From an uncultured Clostridia bacterium (lineage in GTDB: Bacteria > Bacillota > Clostridia > TANB77 > CAG-508): a DNA stretch of 64,000 bases. A model generated the notes under the pieces. It made no database searches. It was not told the origin of the DNA and saw nothing but the letters and a program-made list of their open reading frames with translations. The position numbers and the translations under genes were made by a program. Of the stretch, positions 1-10,932 are shown in pieces; within the stretch, counting starts at the first letter, position 1, and each line of letters starts with the position of its first letter. The DNA lies in contig CASKJV010000003.1 of assembly GCA_949388605.1 (NCBI GenBank), positions 1-64,000 of the forward strand, read 5' to 3'.

Positions 1-54
1 GCTAAAGCCTACGTTTCTACCGGCATAGCCGGAAGTTATCTTTATAAAATATAA
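1..54 (+). CDS. C-terminal end of a CDS entering from the left edge (AKAYVSTGIAGSYLYKI*)
   Basis: Frame-1 open to TAA at 52-54, followed at once by a terminator hairpin. Confidence 0.25.
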   Translation, partial: AKAYVSTGIAGSYLYKI

Positions 55-80
55 ACCCCTCGAATATATTCGAGGGGTTT
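54..80. terminator. Rho-independent terminator hairpin
   Basis: aacccctcgaatatattcgaggggttt inverted repeat. Confidence 0.75.
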
Positions 81-127
81 CCTGATATTATTTTTATATA
101 ATTCATATGTTAATGCTATTAAAATTT

Positions 128-1084
128 TTAGTTATCTCTACCTTCTGGTAAAGCTGGATAATCTAAAACTACTCTAATTTGCATTATGTATCTAACTGTT
201 CTAACAAATTTACTATTTTTTATTCTTTGCCATAAAGATGGTTTAACTTCAAATCTTGTTTCTTCAAAAAAAGCATCGTCTACATCTTCAACTGCATTTT
301 CTATTACTTCAGCTTCATTTACAGTTTCTTCTATTTCATTTTCTGTTGTTACTGTAGCAACAACTTTTTCTTCTTTAACATCTTTTGGTTCAGAAACAAT
401 TGAATTTTCTACTATATTTTCTTCTACAGAATCTGTAACAATCTCTGCTCCAACTGGAGTTGGGATATATTTTAATGCTTCTGCAATTTCTATTCCAATA
501 TAACTTAAAGCTTTAGATTTATCTTCAATTCTTTCCATATCTATTTCGATATGTAAATTGCTTTCTAAATTATTTATTTTTGCCTCTATTAATTTACAAG
601 CACTAGTATATTCGTCTGTTGTTTTATCTTTACTTTTTCCAATTATAGTTAATGCCTCTGCAACATCTGATGGATATTTTGTTTCTATTTTTTTAACAAT
701 TTCTTTCCAATTTTTAGCTCTAGCTTTAACAGCTGATGTAGCATCTCTTAAAACACTAGCTAACTTAATATTTTTTTCTCTTTGTCTAATTAATTCTTCT
801 ATTTTTTTTGTATTTTCTTCAAATTGATTTGTTGCATATTCAACTAATTCATAAGAAGCTTTATAAATACTATTTGGAAAATTATTCTTTTTAGGATATT
901 CAATTAAATAATTTTTAATTGATTCAACTAAATCTTTAAAATAAGAATCATCCTCTAATTGCACAATTTGCTTTTTACTATTTGGATTAATTAATTTTTG
1001 AATTTTATCTATGTTTGATAATATTTTTTCTTCCGTGATTACCATTTTCACGTTTACTATGCCTGATTTCTGAAAAAATGACAT
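128..1084 (-). CDS. Hypothetical coiled-coil protein
   Basis: 318 aa ORF with ggaggt RBS upstream. Confidence 0.75.
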   Translation of the reverse strand: MSFFQKSGIVNVKMVITEEKILSNIDKIQKLINPNSKKQIVQLEDDSYFKDLVESIKNYLIEYPKKNNFPNSIYKASYELVEYATNQFEENTKKIEELIRQREKNIKLASVLRDATSAVKARAKNWKEIVKKIETKYPSDVAEALTIIGKSKDKTTDEYTSACKLIEAKINNLESNLHIEIDMERIEDKSKALSYIGIEIAEALKYIPTPVGAEIVTDSVEENIVENSIVSEPKDVKEEKVVATVTTENEIEETVNEAEVIENAVEDVDDAFFEETRFEVKPSLWQRIKNSKFVRTVRYIMQIRVVLDYPALPEGRDN

Positions 1085-1271
1085 TGTAAACTACCTCCTT
1101 CGTATCATTTTCTAATTAAATACTAAAGATATTATATCTCGTTTTCCCTAACACTTCAAGAGTTTTTTCGACTTTTTTACATTACATTTTCATAACATTT
1201 TGTAACATTTTTGTTATATTTGTGATAAATGGTAAATTTTATACAAATTAATTCTTTAATAATATTTTATA

Positions 1272-3005
1272 TTACATAACTTTTTTTATTTCTTCAAATC
1301 TTTTTATTTTTAATGTAGTTGTTTTTATTAATTCTTCTTCTGTTAAAATCATTTCCTTAACATATTTGTATGTTGGCATTGTTCTATTTATTTCTTTTAC
1401 TTTATTCCACATTATTTTTTTTATTTCTTCTAAATCTTCTGTATTATATTCTTCTTTTATTTTATCTTTATCATAAACAATTTTTACACCAATTTTTAAG
1501 TCAATAGGATCTTCTTTATCTGGTTTTCCGTATACAAAAGATTCTTTTACCCCAGATATTTTATTTATTAATGTTTCTATTTCTTCAGGATATACATTTT
1601 TTCCATTTTTTAATACTATTACACTTTTCTTTCTACCTGTTATAAATATAAATCCATTTTTATCTATGTATGCCAAATCACCTGTATTAAACCAACCATC
1701 TTCTGTAATTGATTTTTCCTTTTCGCCATAATAGCCTAACATAACACTTGGCCCTCTAACAGCAAGTTCACCTATTCCCATTTCATCTGGTTCTATAATT
1801 TTTGTTTCTAAACTTGGAAAAGTTTTTCCGATAGACCCAATTTTTCTACAAGTTGGATGTTCTGCTGCTATAACTGGAGATGTTTCTGTTAGTCCATATC
1901 CTTGGTATGTTTCTATTCCTAAATTATTTAACCCTTTTTCTGTTTCAGGATCAAAAGCTGCACCTCCTGCAACAAATAGTCTTAACTTTCCACCTAAAGA
2001 ATCTAAGACTTCTTTAAATAATTTTCTTCTAATATCTATTCCAAACACTTTCGCAATTTTACTTAATTTTATTCCAAATTGAACTGTTCCTAATTTTCCC
2101 TTCTTTTCTATTGATTGCATAACTTTTTTATACATATTATCAAAAAGAATTGGAACTGCAATCATTGCGCTAGCTTCATAATCTTTTAAGTTTTCTGCAA
2201 TATGTCTAATTCCTTGGCAAAAACCAATATTAGCACCAACACTTACTGGATATAAAAATCCAACTGTACATTCAAATACATGATGTAATGGCAAGAAAGA
2301 TAAAAATGTATCATTTGAAGTTACATCAAAAGTACTTGCAATATCATAAATATTTGAGCATATATTATTATGTGATAATTTAACTGCTTTTGATTGTGAT
2401 GTTGTTCCTGATGTAAATAACATTACAGCCATTTCTTCATTATTGATTTCAGCATCTAAATAACTTGTAGCACCATTTTTTATTAAGTCTTTTCCAAGTT
2501 TAATTAATTCTTTTTGAGAATATACTTCTTTTTTCTTCTCTTCTAAATCCATTGATATAAAGAATTTTATTTTACCTATTTTTTCATCTTTAGCTTTTTT
2601 CATTACTTCGTCATATTTTGAAGAATAAAAAATAGCTTCCATTTCTGATCTTTCAATTAAACTTAATATTTCATTGTCTGGTAAAGATTTATCTAATGGT
2701 ACAACTATACCTGTACCACAAGCTATTGTTAAATAAGCTTCTTCCCATTCATATCTATTTTCTGAAATAACACCTATTCTTTTATCTTTTAAACCAACAC
2801 TAATTAGGGCTGTACCTAATGCATTTATCTCATCTATATATTGATTATAATTCATTGTTATTATTTCACCATTATTGTCTGATTTAAATTTAAAAGCTGT
2901 TTCATCTCCAAATTTCTCTTTTGTATTTTTAATCATTTCTTTTAAATTTTCAAACTTTCTAGCTTCAAATATTCTCTCACATCCTGAGCAAATTCTTTCT
3001 CTCAT
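1272..3005 (-). CDS. AMP-binding long-chain acyl-CoA synthetase
   Basis: Motifs LFTSGTTSQSKAVKLSH, YGLTETSP, WFNTGDLAYID, GRKKSVIVLKNGKNVYPEEIE. Confidence 0.92.
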   Translation of the reverse strand: MRERICSGCERIFEARKFENLKEMIKNTKEKFGDETAFKFKSDNNGEIITMNYNQYIDEINALGTALISVGLKDKRIGVISENRYEWEEAYLTIACGTGIVVPLDKSLPDNEILSLIERSEMEAIFYSSKYDEVMKKAKDEKIGKIKFFISMDLEEKKKEVYSQKELIKLGKDLIKNGATSYLDAEINNEEMAVMLFTSGTTSQSKAVKLSHNNICSNIYDIASTFDVTSNDTFLSFLPLHHVFECTVGFLYPVSVGANIGFCQGIRHIAENLKDYEASAMIAVPILFDNMYKKVMQSIEKKGKLGTVQFGIKLSKIAKVFGIDIRRKLFKEVLDSLGGKLRLFVAGGAAFDPETEKGLNNLGIETYQGYGLTETSPVIAAEHPTCRKIGSIGKTFPSLETKIIEPDEMGIGELAVRGPSVMLGYYGEKEKSITEDGWFNTGDLAYIDKNGFIFITGRKKSVIVLKNGKNVYPEEIETLINKISGVKESFVYGKPDKEDPIDLKIGVKIVYDKDKIKEEYNTEDLEEIKKIMWNKVKEINRTMPTYKYVKEMILTEEELIKTTTLKIKRFEEIKKVM

Positions 3006-3019
3006 TTTTCTCCATCCTT

Positions 3020-3592
3020 CTATTTTTTTATAATCTTATTAAATAATGTTTTTTCGTACTCTAAATACATTTTTGATACATCAATTTCTTCTAATTTTGC
3101 TTTTCTTTTATAAATTAATGTTGAACAAGTTAATGAAAAGATTTCTGATGCTAATACTTCTGCATTACAATTAACTATATCCCCATTATCCACCCCTTCT
3201 TGAACAATATTTTGAATAACTGATATATATTCTAAAACTTTTTCCTTACAGAAAACGTTTATTGATTCATTTCCCCATGTTTGACTCATTACTATTGTTA
3301 ATAAATTTTCATATTTATGAACAGCTTTTAATTGAATTAAAGACACTGCTTTTATTTTATCTAAAACATTATCACATTTTGAAGTTTTTATTTCAATACT
3401 GTTAATTAATAATTTCATTCCTTCTTCAATTAAAAAATTAAATATTTCTTCTTTACTATTAAAATGATAATATAAAGTTCCTTTTGCTACTCCTACAGTT
3501 GCTGTAATTTCCTCTATACTAGTTGCATCATAACCTTTTTCTGAAAAAAGTTTTAATGATGTCTCAAAAATTTTTCTTTTCGTTTTATTCAT
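3020..3592 (-). CDS. TetR/AcrR family transcriptional regulator
   Basis: N-terminal HTH: GYDATSIEEITATVGVAKGTLYYHFNSKEEIF. Confidence 0.93.
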   Translation of the reverse strand: MNKTKRKIFETSLKLFSEKGYDATSIEEITATVGVAKGTLYYHFNSKEEIFNFLIEEGMKLLINSIEIKTSKCDNVLDKIKAVSLIQLKAVHKYENLLTIVMSQTWGNESINVFCKEKVLEYISVIQNIVQEGVDNGDIVNCNAEVLASEIFSLTCSTLIYKRKAKLEEIDVSKMYLEYEKTLFNKIIKK

Positions 3593-3771
3593 ATTTTCTC
3601 CTAAATACTATTATTTTAGAATTCTTAGACATTATATAAAATTTATTTAAAAATTTCAATATACTATAAAAAAAAAGAATATGTAGTCAGTTATATATCA
3701 AGAAGTGCTAAGTAATTATATAACAAAAGAATACCAACACATTTTGTATTGGTATTCCTTTTAGTCAGTAT

Positions 3772-4029
3772 TTAAGAAATTTTAACATCAGTTTCTTTCA
3801 AATATTTTTCAATAAGCTTTTTAATATCACTAATTGCTTTTTTTTCTTTCGATCTTGAAATTTGCTTAATAAACTCAGGATCTGTAATTATAGAATTATA
3901 TATTGATTCCAATAGTAATTTTAGTTGTCTTTCCTTAGCAAGTCCATCAGCTTCAATAATATATTCTTTTTTTCCTCTAATGCAAACATCTCTTACTCTG
4001 ACTTCCATATAATATTCCTCCTTGTTCAT
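3772..4029 (-). CDS. Hypothetical protein
   Basis: 85 aa ORF, RBS upstream. Confidence 0.55.
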   Translation of the reverse strand: MNKEEYYMEVRVRDVCIRGKKEYIIEADGLAKERQLKLLLESIYNSIITDPEFIKQISRSKEKKAISDIKKLIEKYLKETDVKIS

Positions 4030-4114
4030 AGCCTAAATTGCAAATTGCAATAGTTGATAGTTATAAAAAAATCTCAAAAATTATAACTTGAAAATATTAT
4101 TTTGTCAACTTTTA

Positions 4115-4468
4115 TTATTCAGAAATTCTTTTTATAATATCTTCTTTTGATATTCCATATTTTTCTATTTCTTGAATATCTTTTCTTATTTTTTCAATTT
4201 TTTCATTAATTGAACTTTTTAGAATTTCATCTGTTTTAAGTGTTATAAAAGTCCCTTTAGTAGATAATGTTACAATAACACCTTTTGATTCTAAAATTGT
4301 ATAAGCTTTTTTCACAGTATTAGGGTTTATCCCAAGTGTGGTTGCCAATTCTCTTATAGAAGGAATTTGTTCTTCTGGTTTTAATATTTCCAAAGCTACA
4401 TATCTTTCTATTTCTTGAACAATCTGTTCATAAATAGGCATTCTACTTTGGTAATCTAAATTTATCAT
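4115..4468 (-). CDS. GntR family regulator (YtrA-like)
   Basis: YEQIVQEIERYVALEILKPEEQIPSIRELATTLGINPNTVKKAYTILESKGVI. Confidence 0.92.
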   Translation of the reverse strand: MINLDYQSRMPIYEQIVQEIERYVALEILKPEEQIPSIRELATTLGINPNTVKKAYTILESKGVIVTLSTKGTFITLKTDEILKSSINEKIEKIRKDIQEIEKYGISKEDIIKRISE

Positions 4469-4482
4469 CGCATTACCTCCTT

Positions 4483-6525
4483 CTAATAAATTATTTCATA
4501 TTCTTTATTATTTTCTTCATCTAATGATTTTTCATATTCCTGTGCTTTATTAATAATATTTTCAATTTCTTCTACTTTATTTGTATAGAATTGTAAACTA
4601 TACCTTCCATCAATATCTATTACTACATATGGTTTTGTAATATCAAAATTCTCATTTTCATTATATAAAATAAATTTTGTTATATCATCTGAATAATATA
4701 AATATGTTTTAGTTTCTCCTAAATTTTCATTTAAATTTTGGTTTTGACTATAGACTTGATAGTTATAAGTTTTATCCAAATCTTTTTTTATTTTCTCTAC
4801 AACAGCTTTATTAGTATGTTTACTTACAATCTTTAATATTTCATCTGATATTTCAGCTGGTATGGTTATTCCTTGTAATCTATGTTTTTCATAGTAATAC
4901 TTACATATATAAGATTTTTTATGTGTATAATTTTCTTGTAATAATTCTTCTAAATTCATAGAATTTACTTTGCTTTCTATTTCTTTAGCAATTACCTTTT
5001 TCTCTTCACCTTCTACAAACATATAATTATTTATAGTAAGTACACCATTTTGAATAATTCTATCTTTAATATTTTGTACAAATTTTTCTTCTTTGTTTAA
5101 TTCTGTTTTTATTTTTTCAAAATCTTCTACATAAATATCTAAATTTGTATCATATACCTTTCCGTTTTTCATTTTAATCATAATCTCAAAATTTACAGTA
5201 TTTTTCATAGTTGGTTTAGATATATCTGCACTTGAATTAAGTACGTTTAAGTCTCCTGCGAATTTATCATCTACAGTATAATCTCCGACATCTTCTATAT
5301 ACGCTCTATATGCTGAATCTAATAGCAAATTAATAAATTCTTTATTTTCAATATATCCACCCAAACTTGCATTTTTACCATTATAATAATTATTAGAATA
5401 ATCATAATAATTAAAATTTTGAAGTTTTACTGATGCAATATTTTCTGTATTTAATTTTGATAAAGGCATACTTTTTTTAATTTTTTCAGAAGTAGAACAT
5501 ATTCCTTGTAATAACACCATTGTTAATACTAAATATATTAATGATGTTTTCAATTTTAATCTTCTTTTTACTATAAAATCATATATAAAATAGTAAGTAA
5601 TAATTATTGCAATTGCAATAATATTAAATTCTTTTTCTCCATTTACTAAATTTAAAAAAATTATCATTGGAAATATTGTTAATGCTTTTACTAAAATGTG
5701 AATTTTTTCATTTGCAAATGATTCTTCATTATTTTCCATTTTTCTATTTTTAAATAAATGTAATCCTATAAAATAATACGCAATTCCTAAAATAACCATT
5801 CTTGACATACTTTTAGCGGAAAACCAATCAAATTCTTGTGTATTAAGGAAGAAAATAGAATGAAATGCTTGATATGGCAGTGTATAATAATTATCTGAAC
5901 GTACATATATATTGTATGAATAGTCTGAACTAACCAATTCAGAATTAATTCCCTCTCCACTTTCAATAAAAACATCATAGCAAAATGGAAGTAAAAATAT
6001 TATTAACATTGTTAAAACTATTTGTGTATAAAATGTTCCAGACATGCTCATAGCAAGATTAGTTACTAAAAATACAAATACATATGATATCCACATCATA
6101 ATAAATATATCTAATACCATCTGTGGAAAAATTAAAACTTTAGGCAAAATAGCACCACAAATTAATAGCAGTATAGCTGTAATTGCCTGTATAATTGTAA
6201 TTAATATAATTCCACCAATTGTATTTGTTACAAATATTGTTTTTCTATTTATTGGCTGTGAGTTTATAAAATCGACACTTTTCTTTTTATAAACATATCC
6301 AAATAATACTGACGACATTATTACTGGTATAATATACATTCCTATGTAGTCAATAGTAAAAAGACTTACTTTTGATGGAACATTTACATTATTATTATTA
6401 AACAGTAATACAGTAACTAATAATGTAAATACTGGTGCTACTAATAGCATTAATGCGATTGCACCTTTTGATTTTCTTAAATTTTCTTTAAAGAACTTTA
6501 AATTAAATGACTTGATTAAATTCAT
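4483..6525 (-). CDS. ABC transporter permease (multi-TM with extracytoplasmic domain)
   Basis: Several TM segments; overlaps the ATPase gene start; operonic with GntR. Confidence 0.8.
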   Translation of the reverse strand: MNLIKSFNLKFFKENLRKSKGAIALMLLVAPVFTLLVTVLLFNNNNVNVPSKVSLFTIDYIGMYIIPVIMSSVLFGYVYKKKSVDFINSQPINRKTIFVTNTIGGIILITIIQAITAILLLICGAILPKVLIFPQMVLDIFIMMWISYVFVFLVTNLAMSMSGTFYTQIVLTMLIIFLLPFCYDVFIESGEGINSELVSSDYSYNIYVRSDNYYTLPYQAFHSIFFLNTQEFDWFSAKSMSRMVILGIAYYFIGLHLFKNRKMENNEESFANEKIHILVKALTIFPMIIFLNLVNGEKEFNIIAIAIIITYYFIYDFIVKRRLKLKTSLIYLVLTMVLLQGICSTSEKIKKSMPLSKLNTENIASVKLQNFNYYDYSNNYYNGKNASLGGYIENKEFINLLLDSAYRAYIEDVGDYTVDDKFAGDLNVLNSSADISKPTMKNTVNFEIMIKMKNGKVYDTNLDIYVEDFEKIKTELNKEEKFVQNIKDRIIQNGVLTINNYMFVEGEEKKVIAKEIESKVNSMNLEELLQENYTHKKSYICKYYYEKHRLQGITIPAEISDEILKIVSKHTNKAVVEKIKKDLDKTYNYQVYSQNQNLNENLGETKTYLYYSDDITKFILYNENENFDITKPYVVIDIDGRYSLQFYTNKVEEIENIINKAQEYEKSLDEENNKEYEIIY

Positions 6526-7399
6526 ATCCTAGTACCTCCATTTCATATATAAACATTTCTTCTAATGTTAAAGGTAAAAAATCTAATATTATTGGATTTA
6601 ATTTTTCAAGCACATCTTTTGCTTTTTCTTTTTCGCCTTTAATAATAAGAGTTGCAATACTTCCAACTTTTTTATAACTCATTATATCTAATCCTAAAAA
6701 TGTTTCTTTTCCAAATTCTTCTTTTAAAGATATTTGAATTTTAAACATATTAGTTTTTAAAGAATCTATATCACTTTCAAATAAAATTCCACCTTTATAC
6801 AATAATCCTAGATTATCACAAATATCTTCTAATTCTCTTAAGTTATGACTTGTCATTATAATAGTTGTTTCTTGTTTTTCCATTTGTTTTACAATTATCT
6901 TTTTTAACAAATTTCTAACAACAGGATCTAATCCATCAAAAGTTTCATCAAATAACATATAATTTGCGTTTGTTGATATTGCACAAATTAATGCACATTG
7001 TCTTTTCATTCCTTTTGAAAAGTTTTGAATTTTTGTATTTAAATCTAATTTTAAAGTTTCTGCTAATTCTTTTAAGTATTCCATATCAAACCTTTTGTAC
7101 ATTGAATTATAAAATTTTGCCATATCTAACAGAGTATATCCTGGAAAGAAAAATAAATCGTCTGGAACAAAAACTACTTTTTGTTTTAATTCTTGATTGT
7201 CTTCAATTTCTTTTCCATCAATTTCAATTGTACCAGATTCTCTTCTATATATATCTGTTATAATTCTTAATAATGTAGATTTTCCAGCACCGTTTGCACC
7301 TATCAAACCATATATTGAATTAGTTTGAATATTGCAATTTAAATTATCTAAAACTTTATTTTTGCCAAATGTTTTATTCAAATTGCTAATTCTTATCAT
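6503..7399 (-). CDS. ABC transporter ATP-binding protein
   Basis: Walker A GANGAGKST, signature-like NFSKGMKRQ, Walker B YMLFDETFDGLDP. Confidence 0.95.
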   Translation of the reverse strand: MIRISNLNKTFGKNKVLDNLNCNIQTNSIYGLIGANGAGKSTLLRIITDIYRRESGTIEIDGKEIEDNQELKQKVVFVPDDLFFFPGYTLLDMAKFYNSMYKRFDMEYLKELAETLKLDLNTKIQNFSKGMKRQCALICAISTNANYMLFDETFDGLDPVVRNLLKKIIVKQMEKQETTIIMTSHNLRELEDICDNLGLLYKGGILFESDIDSLKTNMFKIQISLKEEFGKETFLGLDIMSYKKVGSIATLIIKGEKEKAKDVLEKLNPIILDFLPLTLEEMFIYEMEVLGYEFNQVI

Positions 7400-7431
7400 A
7401 AATGCCCTCCTAAAAAATATAATTGTACTAT

Positions 7432-7445
7432 TTGTACTAGTACAA
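7432..7445. promoter_or_regulatory. Perfect palindrome TTGTACTAGTACAA upstream of the ABC/GntR operon, candidate GntR operator
   Basis: 14-bp palindrome read directly; about 35 bp upstream of the ATPase start. Confidence 0.5.
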
Positions 7446-7646
7446 TTATAAAATTATTATTATTAATTGTCAAGTGTATTATAATTTATATGGCAAATTA
7501 TTCTCCTCCATTTTTATTCAATTGATGAATTTTAGAAAAACTTCAAATTTAAATTTTTTATATAAAAGAAAATTTCTACACAATTCCAATTATATAAAGC
7601 ATTCATCAATTTTTACAGATTATCTATTATCTATTTTGGTTCTAAA

Positions 7647-10600
7647 TTAAATTTTAGTTATATCAACTGGTTTTAAATCTTTTTCTTCTGTATCATCTTC
7701 TATAGCTTTATATAAAGCATTTACAGTATCTAAAGATGTAAAACATGGAATTTTACATTCAACAGCCATTCTTCTAATTTTAAATCCATCTCTGTTTGAT
7801 TCTTTACCTTTTGTAGGAGTATTTATAACAAAATTAATTTTTCCTGATTCTATTAAATCTATAATACTGTTTTTTCCTTCCCACAATTTTTCAATAACTG
7901 TTGATTCTACACCATTTTCTTTTAAAAATTTTGAAGTTCCAGATGTAGCATAAATTTCAAAACCTTTTTGTTTAAATTTTTCAGCTAGTGGAAGCATTTC
8001 ATTTTTATCTTTATCCCTAACAGTTATTAATATCGCACCTTTAGTAGATACATTAGCTCCACTTGCAATAAATGCTTTTAATACAGCATCTTCAAACTTT
8101 TTAGAAACTCCTAAAACTTCTCCTGTTGACTTCATTTCTGGCCCTAAAGATGTATCTGCATTTTTTATTTTTTCAAATGAAAATACTGGCATTTTCACAC
8201 ATATATAATCGCTCTTTTTATATAATCCTGTTCCATATCCTAAATCTTTTAATTTTTTACCAAGAATTACGTTTGTTGCAATATCTATCATTGGAAGATT
8301 TGTAACTTTACTAATATATGGTACAGTTCTACTTGAACGAGGATTTACTTCAATTATATAAACTTCACCTTCACTTATAATAAATTGTATATTTAGAATT
8401 CCTATTACATTAAGTTCTTTTGCAATTTTTTCTGTATATTCTATTATCTTTTTCTCATGAATTTCTGTAACATTTTGTGTAGGATATACTGAAATACTAT
8501 CTCCAGAGTGAACACCAGCTCTTTCTAAATGTTCCATAATTCCAGGAATTAAAATATCTTGTCCATCACAAATTGCATCTACTTCTACTTCTCGTCCTAA
8601 AATATATTTATCAACTAAAATTGGATGTTCCTGTTCTATTGTATTTATTTCATTTACATATTCTTCAATTTCTTTATCATCATAAGCTATTGCCATACCT
8701 TGACCACCTAAAACATATGATGGTCTAACTAAAACTGGATATCCCAATCTATTTGCAACTTCTTTAGCTTCTCCTACAGTATAAATAGTACTTCCTCTTG
8801 GTCTTAAAATCTCACAATTATTTAGGGCTTCATCAAATTCTTTTCTATCTTCAGCTCTATCCATATCTACTTCTTGAGTTCCCATTATTTTAACACCCAT
8901 ATCTGATAATGCTTTGGTTAATTTTATAGCTGTTTGTCCACCAAATTGAACTATTGCACCATCTGGTTTTTCTGTATTTACAATATTTTCTACATCTTCA
9001 GGTGTTAGAGGCTCAAAATATAGTTTATCAGCTATATCAAAATCTGTACTTACTGTTTCTGGATTATTATTTACAATTATTGTTTCATAACCTTGTTTTT
9101 TTAATGCCCAAACTCCATGTACACTACAATAATCAAATTCTATACCTTGTCCAATTCTTATAGGTCCTGAACCTAATACCATAACTTTCTTTTTATCTGA
9201 TTGCTTTGCTTCATTTTCGTCATCATAACTTGAATAATAATATGGTGTTTGTGCTTCAAATTCTGCACTACATGTATCTACCATTTTGAAATTTGCTTTT
9301 ATTTCATATCTGTTACGTAATTTTTTTATTTCATTTTCTGTTTTACCACAAAGTTCAGCTATTACTTTATCAGTAAATCCATATTTTTTAGCTTTTTCAA
9401 GTAATTTAGCATTCATTTGATTTAGTTCTAATTCTCTTTCAATTTTTACAAGTTTATATATTATTCCTATAAAAAATCTATCTATTGTTGTTATTTCATG
9501 TATTCTTTCAACAGATATCTCTTTTCTAATTGCTTCTGCTATTACAAAAATTCTTTCATTATCAACTATTTTTAATCTTTCTTCTAATTCTTCTTTTTCT
9601 AAATCTTTTAATTTATCTAAGCTAAAATATTCTACATTTTCTTCAAGAGAACGAATTGCTTTCATTAAGCCTGCTTCCAAATTTGGTGCAATTGCCATAA
9701 CTTCTCCTGTAGCTTTCATTTGAGTTCCAAGTGTTCTTGTTGCTGTAAGAAATTTTTTAAATGGCCATTTTGGTATTTTTACAACAACATAATCAAGTAC
9801 TGGTTCAAAACAAGCATAAGTTTTTCCTGTTACTTCATTTTTTATTTCATCTAATGTATATCCAAGTGCAATTTTACTTGCTACTTTTGCAATTGGATAA
9901 CCAGTTGCCTTCGAAGCTAATGCAGATGAACGACTAACTCTAGGATTTACTTCAATAACTGCATATTCAAAGCTTTTTGGATTTAAGGCGAATTGAACAT
10001 TACATCCACCTTCTATTTTTAATGCTGAAATAATTTTTATTGCTGATGTTCTAAGCATTTGATACTCTTTATCTGATAATGTTTGAGATGGTGCAACAAC
10101 TATACTATCTCCTGTATGTATACCAACTGGATCTATATTTTCCATATTACAAATTGTAATACAGTTTCCTTTACTATCTCTCATTACTTCATATTCAATT
10201 TCTTTCCATCCTGTAATACATTTTTCAACTAATATTTCATTTACTCTAGACATTCTTATACCAGAACCTGCAATTTCTTCAAGCTCTTCCATTGTATAAG
10301 CAATACCTCCACCAGTACCACCTAATGTATATGCTGGTCTTATTATAACTGGTAATCCAATTTCTTTAGTAAATTCTACTGCATCTTCAACTGTATGTAC
10401 TACTTTACTTGCAATACAAGGCTCATTTATTGATTCCATCATATCTTTAAAACATTGTCTATCTTCTGCATTTCTTATTCCACTAACACCTGTACCTAAA
10501 AGTCTTACATTTTTTTCTTTTAAAAATCCTGTTTCTGCAAGTTCCATAGCTAAGTTAAGTCCTGTTTGTCCACCTAAGTTTGGAAGTATACTATCTGGCT

Positions 10601-10844
10601 TTTCTATATTAATTATTTTTTTAACTGTTTCTACAGTTAATGGTTCAATATAAATTTTATCTGCCATATTTTTATCAGTCATAATAGTAGCAGGATTAGA
10701 ATTTAATAAAACAACTTCTATTCCTTCCTTTTTTAATTCTCTACATGCTTGTGTTCCTGCATAATCAAACTCTGCTGCTTGACCTATTATTATAGGTCCT
10801 GATCCTATTACTAAAACTTTTTTTATTAATTTATTTTTTGGCAT
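7647..10844 (-). CDS. carB: Carbamoyl-phosphate synthase large subunit
   Basis: 1065 aa; two ATP-grasp halves; VLVIGSGPIIIGQAAEFDYAGTQACRELKKEG; C-terminal MGS-like domain. Confidence 0.98.
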   Translation of the reverse strand: MPKNKLIKKVLVIGSGPIIIGQAAEFDYAGTQACRELKKEGIEVVLLNSNPATIMTDKNMADKIYIEPLTVETVKKIINIEKPDSILPNLGGQTGLNLAMELAETGFLKEKNVRLLGTGVSGIRNAEDRQCFKDMMESINEPCIASKVVHTVEDAVEFTKEIGLPVIIRPAYTLGGTGGGIAYTMEELEEIAGSGIRMSRVNEILVEKCITGWKEIEYEVMRDSKGNCITICNMENIDPVGIHTGDSIVVAPSQTLSDKEYQMLRTSAIKIISALKIEGGCNVQFALNPKSFEYAVIEVNPRVSRSSALASKATGYPIAKVASKIALGYTLDEIKNEVTGKTYACFEPVLDYVVVKIPKWPFKKFLTATRTLGTQMKATGEVMAIAPNLEAGLMKAIRSLEENVEYFSLDKLKDLEKEELEERLKIVDNERIFVIAEAIRKEISVERIHEITTIDRFFIGIIYKLVKIERELELNQMNAKLLEKAKKYGFTDKVIAELCGKTENEIKKLRNRYEIKANFKMVDTCSAEFEAQTPYYYSSYDDENEAKQSDKKKVMVLGSGPIRIGQGIEFDYCSVHGVWALKKQGYETIIVNNNPETVSTDFDIADKLYFEPLTPEDVENIVNTEKPDGAIVQFGGQTAIKLTKALSDMGVKIMGTQEVDMDRAEDRKEFDEALNNCEILRPRGSTIYTVGEAKEVANRLGYPVLVRPSYVLGGQGMAIAYDDKEIEEYVNEINTIEQEHPILVDKYILGREVEVDAICDGQDILIPGIMEHLERAGVHSGDSISVYPTQNVTEIHEKKIIEYTEKIAKELNVIGILNIQFIISEGEVYIIEVNPRSSRTVPYISKVTNLPMIDIATNVILGKKLKDLGYGTGLYKKSDYICVKMPVFSFEKIKNADTSLGPEMKSTGEVLGVSKKFEDAVLKAFIASGANVSTKGAILITVRDKDKNEMLPLAEKFKQKGFEIYATSGTSKFLKENGVESTVIEKLWEGKNSIIDLIESGKINFVINTPTKGKESNRDGFKIRRMAVECKIPCFTSLDTVNALYKAIEDDTEEKDLKPVDITKI

Positions 10845-10932
10845 CTTTCTTCTCCTTTTTGCCCTTTTGAGGACATTATTTTTCTATACTCTTTAAACAT
10901 TTGACTAACAATGCAAAATGTTTCCTAATTGG

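Noticed and set aside
186-503. Plus-strand ORFs opposite the 128-1084 gene (also 558-827)
   Set aside because: Low-complexity mirror ORFs of an AT-rich antisense gene, no RBS
8954-9163. Plus-strand ORF inside carB (likewise 28456, 28729, 29293, 41758, 45809, 46296, 49331, 52021, 63158)
   Set aside because: Antisense shadows of well-supported conserved genes
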